Assembly (NCBI RefSeq): GCF_027595985.1
Contig: NC_073305.1
Span: 87,910,626 to 87,974,625 of the forward strand
Direction: 5' to 3'
DNA length: 64,000 bases
From: Sorex araneus
Lineage: Eukaryota; Chordata; Mammalia; Eulipotyphla; Soricidae
Under the pieces are notes generated by a model. It saw only the letters and a program-made list of their open reading frames with translations. It did no database searches and was not told where the DNA came from. The translations under genes and the position numbers were made by a program. Below are positions 34,684 to 46,560 of the stretch, in pieces. Each line of letters opens with the position of its first letter. The stretch's first letter is position 1.

Positions 34684-34699
34684 CACATTTGGTGGTTTT

Positions 34700-35445
34700 G
34701 GAGGGGGGTGGGGGGCGCTCATAAATGTGCCACCAGTGACAAAAATGGACTTTAAAACTATGTCTGGGGGCTCTGACTTGCTCTGGACTCTGGACACCAC
34801 CGGCTGAGTCCTCCTCTCCAGTAGCACGGTCATCTAGAATTCCCACACAATCTCCTATCTCCAACTCACCCCAAGCAAGTATGTGATCCTGGTCACTGCA
34901 ATGACAACACTAGGACCACAAGAAAGAAACAGCAAAGAAGCTAGAACCACCACTGTTCTGCTCTTCTCTGCGGGGAACAATATCCTCAGGTTAAGAATGC
35001 AGAAAATATTGAAGGGGCCCAAGGGGCTATCATGGACGAGATCTTCAAAATGAAATCACTTGATCTATCCAGGTGCCAAAACAGAACAACTGTCAGAACA
35101 CGTGGGAAGTAATAATAGAAATGATGAGTAAGAATAAAGATCAGAGACTGAAAATACTGCCCTATTTTTACAAGGAAAGGAACTCATGAGTTCAAGCTCT
35201 GGGGATTCTGGACTAGCATTTGAACATCTAGCTTTTGCTGGTCTCTTTCCCACTTCACTTGACAACAATCACCTCCCTGCCCTTTTGCTGTTGTGACCCC
35301 TTTTGTTTGCGGCTGTGTCAGCTGTGAAGCTTACAGTCCTGTCCTTTCTTTATCCAATTACTACAGCAACCAGCCTAAACAACAAAACAACAACAACAAA
35401 GAGTGAAACAAAACCCGAGTTTACCAAGAACAGCGGACTGAGCAG
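34700..35445. other. Intergenic stretch without recognised feature
   Basis: No exon or clear repeat. A small (CAA)n patch lies at about 35380-35400. Confidence 0.45.
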
Positions 35446-35458
35446 AACTGAAGTTTTG

Positions 35459-36499
35459 TTGTTGTTTTCTTTTTAATTAATTTTTTTAATTAGTGAGTCA
35501 CCGTGAGGGTACAGTTACAAATTTACCTATCTTCGTGCTTGTGTTTCCCTCATACAATGTTTGAGAACCCATCCGTCCACGTGTCCATTCTCCACCACCA
35601 ATGAACCCAGTATCCCTCCCACACCCCAATCCCGCCCCCCCATCCCACCACCCCACCCCGCCTGTGGCAGGGTATTCCATTTTGTTCTCTCTCCTTTTGA
35701 GTGTTGTGGTTTGCGATAGGGGTATTGAGTGACCATCATGTTCAGTCTCTAGTCTACTTTCCACACGCATCTCCCTTCCCGCACGGGATCTCCAACCACA
35801 TTTTACTTGGTGTTCCCTTCTCTATCCGGGCTGCCTTTCCCCCAGCATTCGTGAGGTCAGCTTCCAAGCCATGGAGCCAACCTCCTTGTATTATATTCTT
35901 GGGTGTTTGTCTCCTAATGCTATTTTATATTCCACAGATCAGTGCAATCTTTCTACGTCTGTCCCTCTCTTTCTGATTCATTTCACTTAGCGTGATACTT
36001 TCCATGTTGATCCACTTATATGCAAAGTTCATGACTTCATCTTTTCTAACAGCTGCATAGTATTCCATTGTATAGATGTACCAAAGTTTCTTTAACCAGT
36101 TATCTATTCTCGGGCACTCAGGTTTTTTCCAGATTCTGGCTATTGTAAACAGTGCTGCGATGAACATACAAGTGCAGATGCCATTTCAACTATACTTTCT
36201 TGTTTCTCCGGGATATATTCCCAGCAGTGGTATTGCTGGAACAAATGGAAGCTCAATTTCTAATTTTTTGAGAAGCGTCCATAGTTTTCCAAAAGGGCTG
36301 AACCAGTCGGCATTCCCATAAGCAGTGTAGAAGGGTCCCTTTCTCTCCACATCCTCTCCAACAGTGGTTGCTTTTGTACTTTTGGATGTGTGCCATTCTC
36401 TGTGGTGTGAGGTGGTATCTCATAGTTGTTTTGATCGGAATCTCCCTGATGATTAGTGATGCAGAGCATTTTTTCATGTGCCTTTTGGCCATTCATAAG
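35459..36499 (-). mobile_element. L1 3' end with ORF2 C-terminal remnant
   Basis: On the minus strand, 36496-36253 translates to an L1 ORF2 C-terminal segment (motifs [20 protein letters not shown] and [14 protein letters not shown]). 36167-35925 gives a further one (MFIAALFTIA, MEYYAAVRKDEV). The two lie in different frames with a stretch lost between them. A G-rich 3'UTR and an A/AT tail follow. Probable target-site duplication aactgaagttttg/aattgaagtcttg (35446-35458 and 36500-36512), two mismatches. It is dead: 5'-truncated and frameshifted. Confidence 0.92.
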
Positions 36500-36559
36500 A
36501 ATTGAAGTCTTGAAGGTAACTGTCTACATCTCCTCTGTAGAGAGCAGCTTAGTGTTTGC

Positions 36560-36715
36560 TTTAGAGCCATACCCAGCTGTGCTCAGGGCTTACTCCTGGC
36601 TCTGCACTCAGGGATCACTCCTGGTGGGCACCGTATGTACTACCCAGGATTAAACCCAGGTTGAATGAGTCTAAGGCAAGCACCCTATCAGTTGTACTAT
36701 CTCCCCAGAGCCTGT
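36560..36715 (-). mobile_element. Diverged SINE, minus strand
   Basis: 'catacccagctgtgctcagg' to 'ttgtactatctccccagagc'. The centre is shortened. Confidence 0.75.
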
Positions 36716-37337
36716 CTATATTAACTTATGTCTCCTATTGGCCTGAAGATATGAACACTATTCCTACCTGCCAATGCGAACACTGAAGTGGAGATAAAGC
36801 CATTTTCCTATAGGCTTTACATGTAAGAGTTCCAGGCAGGCAATGTGGCCCCAGATCTCCTTTCTTGAACAGGAATTCTCTGGTCCAGCCTGCTAACCCC
36901 AGGGAAAGTGAGAATGGCCTTCCATCCATTGTCTTTCCAGGTGGCAAACAAACTTGCCCCTGGGTTTCGTGCTGGAGGGAAAGGTACATGTTCGGTCTAG
37001 CTCTTCTCTCAACCTCCTCTGAAGCATGGGAAAGGGAGGGCGGCTGGGTGGACCAAGTCTCTGTTGGCAGGATAAGGCCACAACGCTGCATTTGGCACTA
37101 CCCGGGGAGTTTGTAATTGAAGTTGGGTACATTCCAGGGCTGCAGTCCAAAATTCTTTAGCAGCCAGTTCATCACTAACAGACGGAGGTGAGCTGACAAC
37201 CTTGGTCCTGCCCGTGCCAGGCCTAGTTAGCTTGTGCAACAGGATTACCGACCAGGGAAAGTTCTAGAAAGATCTATGCTTATCTTCCCCAATCCACTCT
37301 TCTCAGTAAGAGATATTTGGAGCTCCATGAGTCTGAT

Positions 37338-37400
37338 TTTTTTTTTTCTTTCTTCTTTTTGGGTCAACACCAGCAACGCTCAGGGGTTACTCCTGGTTTT
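37338..37400 (-). mobile_element. SOR-type SINE, 5'-truncated fragment
   Basis: Only the 3' 60 bp of the SINE is present (T tract, 'ctttttgggtcaacaccagc', 'gctcaggggttactcctgg'). SINE truncation like this is uncommon here. Confidence 0.8.
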
Positions 37401-37814
37401 AAACTTATGTTTTAAACTTAGATTTCAAATGCAAAGACAGGACATAACAATCACTACCCAGCCCCAAACTGTCCTTCGCACTTTTCACATAATATCTCAA
37501 ATATGCAGTGACAAGCCAGAAGGCTCCCAATAAGCACATTTGAGCCTCCACTAGGGACCCAGTGGAATGAAGGAGACACAAGTCAATAGCCCTTCATGTG
37601 GTTCCCCCACAGGGGAAGACATGGCCAGACTGGGGTGCTGGATGTGGGGGGGAACAGGATTTGGGACCTGAAAGGGTATTTTGCAAAGTGATAGAGTTTG
37701 GGGACCATTACTCTTGAAACCAAGTTCTTAAACTTTGTGGTATGTTTCTACATGACGGTGCCTTAGTGAGCGCAGGGGTGGGATGGGGGTGGAGTGCTCA
37801 TAAAAAGTCCTTGA

Positions 37815-37945
37815 AAATCTTTAAAAATTGGGTCAGAGAAATAAATTTGGAAGATCAGGGGTTAAAGGCACCTGCTTGCATGAGTCAACCCCAACTAGAT
37901 TTCTACCACCACATATGGTCTCCCATGCACTACCAGTTTTTTTTC
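37815..37945 (+). mobile_element. SINE relic
   Basis: 'gcacctgcttgcatgagtca' and 'ccaccacatatggtctccca'. Confidence 0.5.
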
Positions 37946-38011
37946 TCTCCAAAACCTATAGTATTTGCTTTAAAATTTATTTCACTAAATATTGATCTTT
38001 ATATCTATTTT

Positions 38012-38604
38012 AAATTTCGTTTTTATTGAATCACTGTGAGACAGATCCTTACAAAGCTGTAAGGATCAGCTTCATTAGGTTTCAGTCATACAGTCTGACA
38101 CCCATCCCTCCATCAATGTACATTTCCCAGCACCAGTGTCCCCAGTTTCCCTCCCATGACCCCCAGCTCACCCTGCTTCTATGGCAGGCACTTCTCTCAC
38201 ACCCTCCCTTTGGGGCACTATGGTTTGCAATACAGATACCGAGAGGCTATCAGGAACATCCCTGCACCTACTTTTAACACTCAGTTCTTGTCCAGTGTGA
38301 TCATTCCCAGCTATTTTCCCTCATACTGGTCTCTTCTCTATCCTACCTACCTTCTGCCCCTCACAAATTGTGGTTGATCCCAACCATTGGCCAGTCCTCC
38401 TAGGCCCTGTTTTCCTTTGTCGTGGCTATAGGTCTTCTACTATTTTTAATATACCACAGACAAATACAGTCATTCTATATCTGTCTCCCTCCTTCTGACT
38501 CATTTCACATTCAGCACGATACTCTCCATATCCATCCATCTATAGGAAAATTTAATGACTTCACTTTTCCTAATAGCTGCATTGTATTCCATTGTGTAGA
38601 TGTG
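38012..38604 (-). mobile_element. L1 3' end, 5'-truncated
   Basis: The minus strand encodes the very end of L1 ORF2 (TMEYNAAIRKSEVIKF-like) and then the 3'UTR. The target-site duplication tatatctatttt (about 38000-38011 and 38605-38616) is perfect. There is no coding potential. Confidence 0.9.
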
Positions 38605-38674
38605 TATATCTATTTTTTTATATCTACATATCATGTAAAAATTTCTCAGTGAAAGGGCTGAGTGGGAAAAGTTT

Positions 38675-38851
38675 TGGTTTTTTTTTTCTTTTTGGGTCAC
38701 ACCCGGCCATGCACAGGGGTTACTCCTCGCTCTGCACTCAGAAATTACTCCTGGTGGTGCTCAGAGGACCATATGTGATGCTGGGATTTGAACCCGGGTC
38801 GGCCGGGTGCAAGGCAAACGCCCTACCCGCTGTGCTATGGCTCTAGCCCCC
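38675..38851 (-). mobile_element. SOR-type SINE, minus strand, just downstream of ELOVL5
   Basis: Full-length with a perfect 17-bp target-site duplication ctgagtgggaaaagttt (38658-38674 and 38852-38868). It lies about 0.4 kb beyond the inferred ELOVL5 poly(A) site, in the same orientation as the gene. Confidence 0.95.
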
Positions 38852-39244
38852 CTGAGTGGGAAAAGTTTAAGAAGTTGTCTAAAGGTTAGAAAACCCTGTT
38901 ATTTCTTTCTTGGGACACAGGGATGGCTGTCAAGTTGTCTGTGTTCTACCAACTATGTTCTCTTGAGTACTAGCTGCAAAAGCCGAGTCTGTGCACTTAT
39001 CTTTAGAAAAAAGTATGTGATCCTCCTACCCAGAAGAAAAGCCTCCAACAGTGGGAGGTGGCAGCGGGAGGCAGGGGAGAGGGAAGAATGTGTGCTCCTT
39101 GCATACATGTACAGAGCAATCTCACCTTCAAACCGAATGACTTACAACTGCTGAGTAAATCAAACTCTTCATCTTGGTGCAGACGCTGACCTGTCCTCTC
39201 ACCTCTGAGAACTGGTAGCACATAGATAATGCAAAATACGACCA

Positions 39245-40988
39245 CGGGTAATCAAAAACGTTTTAATGATTAATGTTTAGACATTATTGAACAGTGTGGA
39301 TCTATCCAGGTGAGTTCAAGCACACTTTGACAGCATACTATCGATTGTTATAGTTTCTGTACTGAAATATGTAAAGACATTCGCAAACTAGTACCTAGGA
39401 AGACAAACATTTACAAATATACACATTCTAGATTTGATAAGGTAAATGTAAACAGATGCTATGACTCCTTCCAAAGAGAAAACCCACAAGACTAATATAA
39501 GACCCAGTCAGCTCCCTAGAATATGAATGTGCAAAATTAAAGCATGATAAACTGATATTTACATAAATATCAAACCAACAATTAGTTTACACATTGCCAA
39601 TGTCCTTCTAAGTATGTTGAGTGGTTCTATGACTATTGTCCCCAGCCCGTTCCCCCCACCCACATGTAAAAGGAGATATCCAGAGGCTAAATTCCAACAC
39701 TTTAAAATGACACATTTTAAACATGTCCTTAACTGTTTAATCTCTGCCTCAATGGGGGGGTACACATGATTTTATGAGAAGCCAGTCTACAATTTTTAAA
39801 TAAGCGCTTCTAAGCAAATTTTCAGCATCTAAAGCAGGAAGGAAAAAAATTATAGGTGCTATTAAATTCACATCAAAACTGATCTCAAATTTCCTAGTTC
39901 TGTGTTATAGCAGCTGTTTAATTTTACCTTAAAAAATTGTCAGATCCCTTTTCTCCCTATTAATTTTGGTAATCTAGGCACATTTTAAAGAAGGTTTGTG
40001 TCAAAACAGGTAGCGATCTAATACAGAAGTCAATCCAAGCTGGGACCCTGGAAACCAGCTCCCCACCGGCTATGGCGTTCTGCCACAAGGTAAATACTAA
40101 GGTCATCTCTCCTGAAAAACACGTAACTTCTCGTGAGTGAAAAGCAAAACAGGCCATTTCCTGTTAAAAAAGAAGCACAGAGCCGCTGAGGAAGTAGAAA
40201 TGGCCTACTCATCTGACTCACCTCCTAAAGATCCTGAAGACAGAGTATGCATTCATGTTCCCGCAAGACAGCTTTCCAGCCCCCTGCACGTTTCCCCCTT
40301 TTACATGAATAGTGGCACTCAAAATAAAAAAATAAGATCTGTTAAAAAGTTAAAACTGCCTGTCCCACTTAATTGGCTGTCTGACTTAGAGCCAATATAT
40401 TACAAAACCTAAGGTGTCATTTCTGATTTTTTTGTTGTTGTTGTTACAAGGTGTTTAAAATTAAGTGTCACCTGTTACGTTTCGTAAGTCACCATCTTTG
40501 ATTTATTTTTCTATACTGCATTATTAAAAATAAATTAAAACCTTGAAACATACCCTAATTGAAACTAATAAGCTTTGGGCCCTGCTTTGTAAATTTAAGG
40601 CATGTGTGTTTCTCTACGGTCACAACATTGTACAAATTTACAGTCACATGCATGATCTAGAGTAAAAAAAAAAAAAAAACAGTTGAGATTACAGTGTTTT
40701 TAAATTGTGAGTCACAATTCAGCACCTATCAGGTTATAACTAATAAGGCAACAGCAGTGTCGTCTACTACAAGAACACTCCCTCCGCGGTGGAGCGCAGG
40801 GGTAGGTGAGAGCCCAGAAATGTTAGCAATCAGATGCCTACTGCAGAATCTGTGTGCACGAGTTCTAGGGGTTTGGGACTGATGAGGCCCTACAGGGGTC
40901 ACACTAGAGTAGGCCAGAAGAGCTACGGCGGCGGCGATGTGGTGGGCACGAGTCAGACAACGGCCTGCAGGGGCCCCGCCCCGCCCCC
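39245..40988 (-). other. ELOVL5: ELOVL5 3' untranslated region
   Basis: About 1.74 kb of SINE-free sequence follows the stop codon. It is GC-rich just after the stop and AT-rich beyond. It contains a long U-run on the transcript strand (from the A16 at 40663-40679). The 3' end is inferred from the poly(A) signal at 39262-39267 and from repeats resuming below 38.9 kb. Confidence 0.7.
39262..39267 (-). promoter_or_regulatory. ELOVL5: ELOVL5 poly(A) signal ATTAAA (candidate)
   Basis: The plus strand TTTAAT reads ATTAAA on the gene strand, the commonest variant signal. It lies where the human 3'UTR length predicts. An AATAAA further upstream (plus TTTATT near 40502) could serve a shorter isoform. 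Confidence 0.55.
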
Positions 40989-41135
40989 TCAGTCCTTCCG
41001 CTGCTTCCTCAGCTTCACGCTGTTTTCCAGGGGAGTGCAGTTATCGGTGTGTCCGTTCTCGGTCACAGCCACCCAGCCGTTCTGGTGCTCCTTTGGGTGC
41101 TCTTTCCTCCGGGAGGAGCCCTTCTTGTTGTAGGT
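40989..41135 (-). CDS. ELOVL5: ELOVL5 coding exon 8 (C-terminal)
   Basis: Encodes the last 48 residues, starting TYNKKGSSRRKEHPKEHQNG and ending KLRKQRKD, then TGA (40991-40989). The acceptor is 'catttcag' at 41136 and the phase is 0. The basic tail KxRKxRKD is the cytosolic ER-retention type signal of the ELOVL family. Compared with human, the segment after HQNG is one residue longer (WVAVTENGH against SMAAVNGH) and charged or hydroxyl residues differ, which is normal for the variable tail. Confidence 0.97.
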   Translation of the reverse strand, partial: TYNKKGSSRRKEHPKEHQNGWVAVTENGHTDNCTPLENSVKLRKQRKD

Positions 41136-41234
41136 CTGAAATGCAGGAAGGTGGATGAGAGCCTCCAGCAGGGGAGGGGAGTAAAAGGATGGCAGTGTGG
41201 AGAAGGGGGGAGGGTGGTTGTACATCCCCCCTTT

Positions 41235-41402
41235 TTTGCCTTTTTTTGGGGGGGAGGGGGTCAAACTGACAATGCACAGGGGTTACTCCTGGCTCTGCAC
41301 TCAGGAATTACTCTTGGCGGTGCTCAGGGGACCATATGGGATGCTGGAAATCGAACCTGGGTCGGCCGCGTGCAAGGCAAATGCCCTACCCGCTCCAGCC
41401 CC
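41235..41402 (-). mobile_element. SOR-type SINE in ELOVL5 intron 7
   Basis: The body is intact ('gacaatgcacaggggttact' to 'ggtcggccgcgtgcaaggca'). The head lost 'tgtgctatcg' and the tail region is G-rich. Confidence 0.88.
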
Positions 41403-41560
41403 TGTACCCCCTTTGGTGACAACTTGTTTGCAAGATCTCTCCTCTCTTTTTTTTTTTCCCCTGCCTTTTTGTTCGTGGAATCAGGAGTGACCCCAGGGAC
41501 TCACTTGATGTTCAACCAACCAACTCACCCATTTACTGAGGCTTAACCTGAGGTTAGGTT

Positions 41561-41742
41561 TCTGTTTTGGTTTTTTGCTTTTTGAGTCATACCCGGCGAT
41601 GATCAGGTGTGATTCCTGGGTGTGCATGCAAGGAATTACTCCTGGTGATCCTCTGAGGACCATCTGGGATGCCGGGGATCAAACTTAGGTCGGACGTCTA
41701 CAAGGCAAAACACCCTACCTGCTGTACTATTATTCTGGCTCC
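41561..41742 (-). mobile_element. SOR-type SINE in ELOVL5 intron 7
   Basis: 17-bp target-site duplication taacctgaggttaggtt (41544-41560 and 41743-41759), one mismatch. Confidence 0.93.
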
Positions 41743-41790
41743 TAACCTGAGGTTAAGTTCACTGAAACACAGGCTGAAGAAGCACTAGTT

Positions 41791-41990
41791 AAAAAAAAAA
41801 AAAAAAAAAAAGTGTGGGGGCTGGAGCAATATAGCAAGCAAGGAGGGCACTTGCCTTACACGTGGCCAACCCAGGTTTAATCTCCAGGATCCTATACAGT
41901 CCCGAGCCCATCCCTGAGTACAGAGCCAGGACTAGCCCTAAGCACTGCCAGGTATGGGCAAAAAAGACAAACAAAATGTTAAAAAAAAAA
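41791..41990 (+). mobile_element. A21 tract and diverged SINE in intron 7
   Basis: A long A-run (41791-41811) is followed by a SOR-type SINE ('gggggctggagcaatatagc' to 'gcactgccaggtatgggcaa'). It lies antisense to the gene. Confidence 0.8.
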
Positions 41991-42121
41991 TGCTTTTTTC
42001 ATCCAATCTATACTGTACCCTGCTTGCTCTTTCACATCCTGTATAAGATAAGGGTCATATGGCCAAACTGGTTTCTCCCACCCTGAAGACCATCTCCTGC
42101 CACTCCCATCCCTGGTCCAAA

Positions 42122-42230
42122 TGAGCCTGTACATGAGCCAGAGTTGGAGCTTGGTCAGCACAGGCCTCGCATGCACGAGACCTTGGACTCAGTCCTTGGC
42201 ACTACGAAAACAAACACACACACCAACTCC
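42122..42230 (+). mobile_element. ID-like short SINE in intron 7
   Basis: 'gagccagagttggagcttgg', 'cctcgcatgcacgagacctt', B-box-like 'gactcagtccttggcacta', then a CA/A tail. Confidence 0.5.
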
Positions 42231-43006
42231 CCACCCCTGGGAAACAACAGTAAATGGTGCTCAATACTCCCTCCCTGCTTTCGCCTTGCGGGAACACGAC
42301 GCTCTGTCCGTTAGTCAGCACTTCAGTTGTGTGAGCTTTTGGTGTCACCAGGGCCGACCTGCTTCTTGAAACCTCCCATAAGGCACAGATGTCAGGGGGA
42401 CCCTAAACCGCTGAAGTGGGCACAGAAAGAGGAAACGTGGCAGAGCCACTTCCCAGTCCCAGGGCCAGGCCAGTGGGAAGGAGCAGCCTGGGGCCATGAC
42501 CACAGGGCTCCCGAGAGATCACTGCCCACCAATGACCCTTCCTGTGGGCAATGACCTCCAGGACACGGAGCACAGGGGAGAAATAGGAGCCCCGAAACCT
42601 GAGCCCCAGAAAGTCAGGACGAAAAAGCAGGTTTCTATGTCTGTATCTAAAGACAGGAATGGGCATATATATCTCTGGACATTTACATTTCCCGTGGGGT
42701 AGGCTGAGTTGCTGCGAGGTTCTGACCGAAAACCACCTCTTTCCTGGGGCTTTCCACCGCTGGTCAGAAACCATGGCAGCGCCTTCGAAGCCCGTGTACT
42801 TCTCCTGCAGGAATGCCAGTCTTGCTCTCTGGGCCGAGATGCTGGAGGTCTGAGCACTCCTGCTCTGCAGTGGAGGCTCTGCCCTGCCATGGTGGCCATG
42901 TGAGAAGCCAGCAAGGAGGTTCCCTGCCTCGTGGTCAGTGAACGAACAAGGGTCTTGGCTGGTAAGACCCTAAACCTCAACTGCCACTAGACCAAGTGAG
43001 ACTTAC
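42231..43006. other. ELOVL5 intron 7, unique part
   Basis: No repeat recognised. The open frames here on both strands (up to 153 codons) are unsupported. Confidence 0.5.
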
Positions 43007-43141
43007 CTGAACGTAGAAGTTGGTGAAGAGCGTGATCAGTGTAAGCATGTATCCGATCTGGAAGTACAACCAGCCCAGAGGGAAAGAACACGGCCAGATG
43101 ATGCCGCTGATGGTCTGTATGATGGTCAGCACAAACTGAAG
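43007..43141 (-). CDS. ELOVL5: ELOVL5 coding exon 7
   Basis: 135 bp, 45 residues, phase 0 on both sides (donor gtaagt, acceptor 'tcctgcag'). It starts [10 protein letters not shown] and ends [11 protein letters not shown], giving the last two membrane helices and the link to the cytosolic tail. The first residues complete the family motif TxxQxxQ begun in exon 6 (TQGQ-LLQ). Changes against human are conservative (for example SCGVIW to ISGIIW, IALF to ITLF). Confidence 0.98.
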
Positions 43142-43539
43142 CTGCAGGAGAAAAGGGGCCGGGGCTCAGCGCCACGGGGACAGAGGCCAGGTCCGGACCC
43201 CGCACGCCGAGTCTCTGCTTCTCCTTAGAAACCATTCTGAGCTGCCAGAAACAGGATGCACACCATACACACAATACACCAACATCCTATGTTCCATACA
43301 CAGTCACACCTACTCTCCCTCCCCACTACTGAAACCACCTTCCATAAATTTAGGGCGGAAGCGACAATATTGTGACATAAATTCCAAAGTGAAGACAGTA
43401 GCTCTTAAGAGGTCTCATTTGGGGGTAACTCAAAGCATTGGAACATAGGCTCAGGGGCCCTGCAGGCCAGCACCACTGGGTGTAGAGTGTACACGCATGT
43501 CCCAGCACGGGTTCTCTTTATATGAAGAAACATGCTACC

Positions 43540-43690
43540 TGTGTGAGGGAATGGATGCCTTAACTAAACTTAACTGCTGTGATCATTTCACAATACAACC
43601 AAGGAACAAATCATGACCTTACACTTTTAAGTACACCTTCAACTCTGCAATGTTATGTGTCAATTATTGTTCAGTGAAACTGGAGGGTCA
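43540..43690 (+). mobile_element. Ancient L1M 3' end in intron 6
   Basis: 'gctgtgatcatttcacaata', 'caaatcatgaccttacactt', 'caatgttatgtgtcaattat' and 'ttcagtgaaactgg' match the familiar end of old mammalian L1MA-type elements. Confidence 0.65.
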
Positions 43691-43699
43691 AGAAAATCT

Positions 43700-45272
43700 G
43701 TGGGCACACCTCCGACCACGATGTAAAGGCCCATTCCATGATGCCACACATGATGCTAGGGCTCTGGGAGCCTTGGAGGAAGGAAGGGCGTGGCACATCT
43801 GCTAGAGGAAACCACTGACTTCAGGGCAGGATGTTTGAGCCTGCCCTCTCCCCTAGCAACTCTGGGTGGGACCTTGGGGCTGGGGGAGGCAGATGAGTCA
43901 GACCCAAACAGTTACCAGGATGCACCCTAAGTGCACAAATTTCCAAGGCAAGCTTGAAAAGTGGTGGAAACAGGTAAGGGAGGAGTGGGGGAAGAATCGA
44001 GGGCAGTCGGCTGCCAGCAGATATGGTGGCCCCTGAGAAAGAGGGTTGGGAGGTCAGTGCCTGAGGTTCTTGGGTTTCCATCCAGAGATCTGCTTTGGTT
44101 TGTTTATTCCCCCACCTTTTTTTTTTTTTTTTTTTTTTTTTAGGGCAAGTAATCTGGCCTCAGGAATGGCAAGGCACGGTGCTTCAAATCCCCAGCCAAC
44201 CAGGTGCCATCTGCTACCTCAAAGGGCAGAGAGGGCTCTGGAGAACAGCCCCCATTCTGCTACTCTCTCTAATCCTGCTTCTTTCTTTGAGGCAAGCAAG
44301 GCAAATCAATCTGTCTGGCCTCCAGGCAAGCACCGTGAGAGGCTCACAGCAGGCTGAGAAAAAATTAAGAAGGCCCACAGAGCAGCTGGCAAGGAGGTGA
44401 TAATGAAAGGGCAAATGTGGAGTGGCTTTATGGATCTCAGGTGACACACACACACTGCTCCCCCCACACACCTCCCTCTCCCGGCTGGTATAAGAAAGTA
44501 AATCAAGACATGGAGGGCTACAAATGGGCTTGCTTTCTGCAGGAAGATGTGTTTTTTAAAGAAATCAAGAGAAAGGAAAGAGAAGGCTCAGGGCTTCTGG
44601 TCTCCCCTCCGTCTGCTCACTCTGACCTAGCCTCATCGAGTTCTCATCCGTCTAATGGGTAATAGTTAGGCTACTGCAACAACCCGAGTAGAGCTGACTG
44701 GTTGGGTCGAGGGTCTGCCAGGGATGAGGAGAGCAGGAAGGGATGCATAAGGGGAGAAGCAGGGGGTCTACAGGCAAGAAGAAGGATGGGAGGGCTCTCC
44801 AAACCGGGTGCCAACAGGTGCTGCCAGCCCATCCCTGAGCCAACGGCTGCTGCCACAGACACTACACAAAGCCTGAACTTTGGGCTCTTCTCAGCTCTGG
44901 AGACCCACACGCAGCTTCCACTGTGGATCTGGGAGCATAATCAGAGATCTCTCACACACGCACATATACACGCACACGCACATACACACGCATGCACACA
45001 GATACACACGCATGCATGCACACGCACACACTAAGACCAAACAACTGAACCTGAATGAGGGAAATTAAGATTCTAGTCCCCATCTTGCAGCATGCTATAC
45101 GCCTGGGAGTAGTTTCTCCGTTAATTAAAGCCTGAATTCCCGGCTGGGTCTACGACAGGTATCTAACTGGGGCGAGCGTGAGAGGCACGTCTCAGGTACC
45201 ATGAAGCAAAGGTCAAAGACAAGGGGCATGGTCCCCAACAGCAAGCCTGGGGGAAGAGGCCGAGCCACTCAC
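43700..45272. other. ELOVL5 intron 6, remaining part
   Basis: No exon or clear SINE. It holds a T23 run (44118-44140) and a degenerate CA/CATA stretch (about 44950-45030). Confidence 0.5.
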
Positions 45273-45397
45273 CAGCTGGCCCTGGGTGATGTACTTCTTC
45301 CACCAGATGTACGGCCGTATGGACGGGATGGAGGACAGCCCGTAGTACGAGTACATGAGCACATGGATGAAGCTGTTAAGCGTGGCCCCAAAATAAG
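45273..45397 (-). CDS. ELOVL5: ELOVL5 coding exon 6
   Basis: 125 bp. The acceptor is 'gttcctgcag'. The first two bases complete a serine codon split after exon 5. It then encodes 41 residues from [10 protein letters not shown] to [11 protein letters not shown] (donor gtgagt). It contains the family motif [12 protein letters not shown] with the conserved histidine (about H177 in whole-protein numbering). Conservative changes against human include SVPSMRPYL to SIPSIRPYI. Confidence 0.98.
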
Positions 45398-46400
45398 CTG
45401 CAGGAACAGAGCAGTTTGGGGGGAGGGGGAAAGACGTCAGTTATCTTACCCAGTGCCAGCTCCACGGCAACTAGCCCACGTGTTTTCCTGACTCTAGAAG
45501 AGATGCTTTTACATGGTGTTGGTGAGCAATCACTGCCTGCAGACGTGGTCGGGATTCAACGCCCACCTGGGCACATAGCCATCAGGAGGCTCTAAGGCCA
45601 GGATCCGTGACAGCAACGGGGTGGCCAGGAGACAGGAGACGCAGCAGACCCACTTGCAGCGCCTGGACCTGCCCGGCCCCAGACAGCTGGCACAGCAGTG
45701 TTGCCTGGCTGGCAGCAGTGGGCCCGAGGCAAACAGCTCTCTGCTTCTCTCCCCACGTCTGCCAGGGTTTGCGATTCACACTGGGTTGAGAGAGTTCAGA
45801 ATCTAGTTTTTTAGCGAGAGAAGCTCCATCTCTTATCATGCGATTCCTCATTTCTCATAGCGTGAACCAGGGATTTTTTTTTTTTTGGTCTGGGGTTAGG
45901 GGTGTTGATGGAGAGTGCTGCTGAGTGGAAACCGAGGGCTTCGTACAACCGAGACGTCGGCAGGACCTCGGAGTTACATCCCCGTCAGCAAGGCTTTTGA
46001 AAGCTCTCATCTCCTGCATGACTAATAACCAAATAACACATCCTTGCTTTGTTTTTAAATACACAAAACGGGCCACTCTCCGTGGTATTCCGGGGTTAGG
46101 TACTGGGGAAGCCTGACGGGGGCCCGTGGGCAGTGCTCAGGATGGAAGTCAGGGGCTGGACACGTGCTGGGCTGGAGCTGCCCCAGAGTGGAGACAGAGG
46201 TGGGGTCAGGGCATGCGATTCTGCTTTCGATAGCAGACCCTGGCTCAGTCACTTCTCTTCCCTGGTGGTTTCTCGAAGGCTAGGTGGGGCTACGGAAACC
46301 CTCTCATCCTGAAACCACACTGGACATGTAAACTGTTCTCGAACCGTAAGGAGATGGTTTCTATTAGAAAGCTCACACACAGCCATGAATTGTGTGGGGC
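45398..46400. other. ELOVL5 intron 5, unique part
   Basis: GC-rich and repeat-poor. No exon or RNA gene seen. Confidence 0.5.
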
Positions 46401-46404
46401 GGGG

Positions 46405-46560
46405 GAGAACACAGGAGTGGGCCCTGGAGAGAGGATTGGTAAGGTAGCCAACCTGGGTTGGCTCCCTGGCACCCCATATGGTCCCCCTGAGTCCTGCCAG
46501 GAATGATGCCCGAGCACAGAGCCAGGAGCCAGCCCTGACCACTCTGCTGGTGGTGACCCC
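46405..46560 (+). mobile_element. Diverged SINE in ELOVL5 intron 5
   Basis: 'ggccctggagagaggattgg', 'caccccatatggtccccctg' and 'gagcacagagccaggagcca'. It lies antisense to the gene. Confidence 0.75.

Noticed and set aside
40989-41264. 91-residue frame as a separate small gene
   Set aside because: Only 40989-41135 is coding (ELOVL5 exon 8); the rest is read-through into intron 7 past the splice acceptor.
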